A stretch of DNA of 8,244 nucleotides from Methanosarcinales archaeon (GTDB lineage Archaea; Halobacteriota; Syntropharchaeia; Alkanophagales; Methanospirareceae): assembly GCA_025464345.1 (NCBI GenBank), contig JAODGP010000088.1, forward strand, positions 1-8,244, written 5' to 3'. The notes below the pieces were generated by a model. It did no database searches, was not told where the DNA came from, and saw nothing but the letters and a program-made list of their open reading frames with translations. Shown here one piece after another: positions 6,464 through 8,244 of the stretch (position 1 is the first letter of the stretch; each line of letters begins with the position of its first letter). A program made the translations under genes and the position numbers.

Positions 6464-7252
6464 ATGACCGGGGAAGTGGTAAAAGCACTGATTGTACTTA
6501 CACCTGCCGAATCCAAGCGATTGATAGCAAAAGGAGTGAGGAATCTGGAAGAGGTCAGGCGGGCATTGAAGCAGGGCATCATCATAGTCGGGCTGGGAAC
6601 CACCAATGCGTACGTGGCGGAAGAGCTACTGGCTGCACTATCGAGCAAAGAGAAGATAGATAAGAGTAGATACGCAGCCGGCACGGTAACACCCGGTGGC
6701 ACTTCCATAATACCGAAGGAGGAGCGTGGCAGAGAACTGATACTGAAGAATGGCGAGGTGATTGACGCGACCGTAGAAGAGGTCGTGGATGAGCTATCCG
6801 CAGATGATGTATTCATAAAAGGTGCGAATGCACTGGATGCGACCGGAACTGCGGGCATACTCATGGCGAACACCGCTGGCGGCACGATAGGTATTGCATT
6901 AGGGCGAATAATGGCTCGGGGTGTCAACTTCATCATACCGGTTGGCATTGAGAAGACCATACCATATTCAGTTACAGAAGCAGCGAGACGCGTCGGCATA
7001 GAGAGGTTCTACCATTCAATGGGCAAGCCAGTGGGCTTGATGCCCGTATACGGCAGGGTGGTCACGGAGATTGAAGCATTGAAGATACTGGGTGCGAGCG
7101 ATGCGTTCCCGATAGGTGCAGGCGGTGTGGATGGCGGTGAGGGTTCTGCAATCATCTGTGTTGAGTGCTCTGCCGAGCATATGGACGATTTGATGCGTCA
7201 GGTATCGGAGATAAAAGGCGAACCAGCATTGAAACTGGTTAAAGTCACGTGA
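6464..7252 (+). CDS. Unrecognised protein with NagB/RpiA/LUD-like glycine motifs
   Basis: 262 residues, soluble, with no signal peptide or membrane segment. I do not recognise a named family. Seen motifs: a strand then GLGTTNAYVAEEL at 43-55, like the phosphate-binding first loop of the NagB/RpiA/CoA-transferase (ISOCOT) fold; TVTPGGTSIIP at 74-84; DDVFIKGANALDATGTAG at 114-131, which resembles the GAN/GAD...TGT segment of LUD and RpiA proteins; TAGGTIG at 137-143; IPVGIEKTIP at 158-167; and GAGGVDGGEGSAI at 218-230. The first two-thirds would therefore be an alpha/beta domain that could bind a phosphorylated or CoA-like ligand. This is motif resemblance only. No His/Cys catalytic pattern stands out (C232 and C235 are the only cysteines). 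It follows pelota by 33 bases in the same direction, which suggests cotranscription but not function. The reading frame and composition look fully genuine. Confidence 0.8.
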   Translation: MTGEVVKALIVLTPAESKRLIAKGVRNLEEVRRALKQGIIIVGLGTTNAYVAEELLAALSSKEKIDKSRYAAGTVTPGGTSIIPKEERGRELILKNGEVIDATVEEVVDELSADDVFIKGANALDATGTAGILMANTAGGTIGIALGRIMARGVNFIIPVGIEKTIPYSVTEAARRVGIERFYHSMGKPVGLMPVYGRVVTEIEALKILGASDAFPIGAGGVDGGEGSAIICVECSAEHMDDLMRQVSEIKGEPALKLVKVT

Positions 7253-7277
7253 GACTATAAGCAGCCAGTGAATGGAA

Positions 7278-7289
7278 AATATTTATAAG
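7278..7289 (+). promoter_or_regulatory. Probable box A of the right-hand ATPase gene
   Basis: AATATTTATAAG is a good archaeal box A. Its core begins 32 bases before the ATG at 7313, predicting a start site almost on the start codon and so a leaderless transcript. It marks an independent transcription unit after the pelota pair. Confidence 0.5.
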
Positions 7290-7299
7290 AGGAGAAAAT

Positions 7300-7311
7300 A
7301 TGATGAAATAA
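7300..7311 (+). other. Three-codon mini-ORF ahead of the ATPase start
   Basis: ATG ATG AAA TAA lies directly upstream, ending one base before the ATPase ATG at 7313. GAGGAG at 7289-7294 is five bases before the first ATG of this mini-ORF, an ideal ribosome site, but 18 bases from the gene start. If the mRNA starts far enough upstream, translation could be coupled through it. If transcription starts near 7310, as box A suggests, it is never transcribed. Confidence 0.25.
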
Positions 7312-7312
7312 G

Positions 7313-8244
7313 ATGAAAATCGAAGCATTTACCATAAAAAACTATCGGAGTATCAAAGAGCTTAAGATCGAGAATTTGAACCCGGTTAATGTATTTTTCG
7401 GTAAAAACAATGTGGGTAAGTCAAATATACTCCGGGGATTACATCTGGCTTTTTTCTGTCTTAAAAACGATGAAATATTTTTGCCTGACACGATGTTCTA
7501 CAACAGGAATATATACAAACCAATTGAAATCACGATTGACCTGACTCTGGAGGAGGATTTTTACGATGCAGATGAAGCTACTAATCTACTTAGAGAGAGA
7601 ATAGAGGATATTAGCTCGGTGGTTACCGAAGAAGAGATTTTCAGGGATATAAAAATAGAGGAGTTTATCAGGCAGTCAAAATCATTCAAACCGCTAAAGA
7701 AGTTGCGTTTAAACGTGTATCTGAATTATAACGAGGAAACAAGCGATATTAGAGTTTCAATCAAAGATTTCGACTCTGATTACGAGTTTGATTATGGGAA
7801 ATACAAAATTTTATATAAACGGTTAGAGAGGAGTATCAAGGAAAAAATAAGAGAGGAAGAGGAAAGAGCTTTTGAATCTTTTTTATCTCAATTGTCTCTT
7901 TTAGGACTCGATACGAAGATACTTTCTCCCACTTTCTTCAGACGTCGCTTTCGTGATACAGAATACTACGACTTCTTACGATATTCCACCGGACTAAAGG
8001 AAATAAAAGACCCAAATAAAAGGAGAGAGGCTTTATCCCTATTTGAACGATATAAAGAGATGCTTCGAGAACCAAGAGATAGATTGATAGAGCCTTTTTC
8101 AAAGACTTTCAGCATAGTAAAGGACTACTTTGAGAAGATATCCGAGAATTTCATATTGATTCCAAATAAGGAATATTTTTCAAAGGGTCCTTTCGTTGAA
8201 AAAGGCGGGGAACAAATAGAAATCTTTGATATCAATAGATTTTA
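7313..8244 (+). CDS. OLD/RecF-like P-loop ATPase (AAA_15/AAA_21 type), C-terminus outside window
   Basis: 310 residues visible, frame open to the window end. The N-terminus is typical of SMC/RecF/OLD-type ATPases: IEAFTIKNYRSIKELKIENL, then a strand leading to Walker A GKNNVGKSN at 30-38. The GxNNxGKSN form is characteristic of OLD and related AAA_15/AAA_21 proteins rather than transporters. Residues about 85-260 form a long charged insertion with probable helices (LYKRLERSIKEKIREEEERA at 168-187), as in the inserted helical part of these ATPases. The ABC-like signature, Walker B and any C-terminal Toprim nuclease domain lie beyond the edge. OLD-type proteins include phage-defence and overcoming-lysogenization nucleases (Gabija GajA, PARIS AriA, retron and toxin-antitoxin ATPases), but which kind this is cannot be told. 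The gene is much more A/T-rich than its neighbours and favours AGA and TTT/AAA codons, consistent with horizontal transfer. Confidence 0.8.
   Translation, partial: MKIEAFTIKNYRSIKELKIENLNPVNVFFGKNNVGKSNILRGLHLAFFCLKNDEIFLPDTMFYNRNIYKPIEITIDLTLEEDFYDADEATNLLRERIEDISSVVTEEEIFRDIKIEEFIRQSKSFKPLKKLRLNVYLNYNEETSDIRVSIKDFDSDYEFDYGKYKILYKRLERSIKEKIREEEERAFESFLSQLSLLGLDTKILSPTFFRRRFRDTEYYDFLRYSTGLKEIKDPNKRREALSLFERYKEMLREPRDRLIEPFSKTFSIVKDYFEKISENFILIPNKEYFSKGPFVEKGGEQIEIFDINRF

Noticed and set aside
5995..6999. Long minus-strand open frame (334 codons) across the pelota/262-residue junction
   Set aside because: The translation is Ser/Ala/Pro-rich low complexity with no motifs, and lies antisense to two strongly supported genes and their gap; it is a by-product of their codon use.
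7313..8244. Calling the right-hand ATPase Rad50, RecF or a specific defence system
   Set aside because: The nucleotide motif fits OLD/AAA_15 better than Rad50, there is no RecF gene context, and the defining C-terminal half and neighbours are outside the window.
1..8244. CRISPR arrays, tRNA or rRNA genes, transposases and long direct repeats
   Set aside because: Read through all intergenic gaps (each no more than about 110 bases); no repeat-spacer pattern, cloverleaf, transposase motif or terminal inverted repeat was seen.

Overview
The window reads as chromosomal DNA of an archaeon. It carries pelota, an AbrB-PhoU fusion regulator and a proteasome-type AAA+ ATPase. Several starts have a TATA-like box A close upstream and little Shine-Dalgarno signal. 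Isoleucine is often ATA and arginine AGG/CGN. This style fits a methanogen- or ANME-related euryarchaeote (Halobacteriota-like), but no marker in the window fixes the lineage, so that placement is inference.

Layout: (1) 1-920, minus strand, cut by the left edge: a AAA+ ATPase with an N-terminal coiled coil and what look like two beta-rich (OB-type) domains, closer in motifs to actinobacterial ARC/Mpa than to canonical archaeal PAN. (2) 921-1027: divergent promoter region. (3) 1028-2047, plus: AbrB-PhoU regulator. (4) 2097-3350 and 3347-4177, plus: lysA and pheA, overlapping by four bases (ATGA), an amino-acid biosynthesis pair (last step of lysine; prephenate to phenylpyruvate). (5) 4178-4261: short convergent gap holding a strong imperfect hairpin. 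(6) 4262-5287, minus: radical SAM enzyme with a second cysteine cluster, function unknown. (7) 5288-5356: divergent promoter region in which both box A candidates fall on the same A/T stretch. (8) 5357-6430, plus: pelota (ribosome rescue). (9) 6464-7252, plus: unrecognised 262-residue protein with glycine-rich motifs resembling the NagB/RpiA/CoA-transferase/LUD fold group. (10) 7313-8244, plus, cut by the right edge: an OLD/RecF-like P-loop ATPase in clearly more A/T-rich DNA with different codon use, possibly the edge of an accessory or defence segment.

Most of the window is ordinary housekeeping. The parts that deserve a second look are the ARC/Mpa-like ATPase, the uncharacterised radical SAM protein, the 262-residue protein beside pelota, the A/T-rich ATPase at the right edge, and the leaderless-looking promoter spacing shared by several genes. 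No tRNA, rRNA, CRISPR array, insertion sequence or origin was recognised. No complete previously undescribed system can be demonstrated from this window alone.
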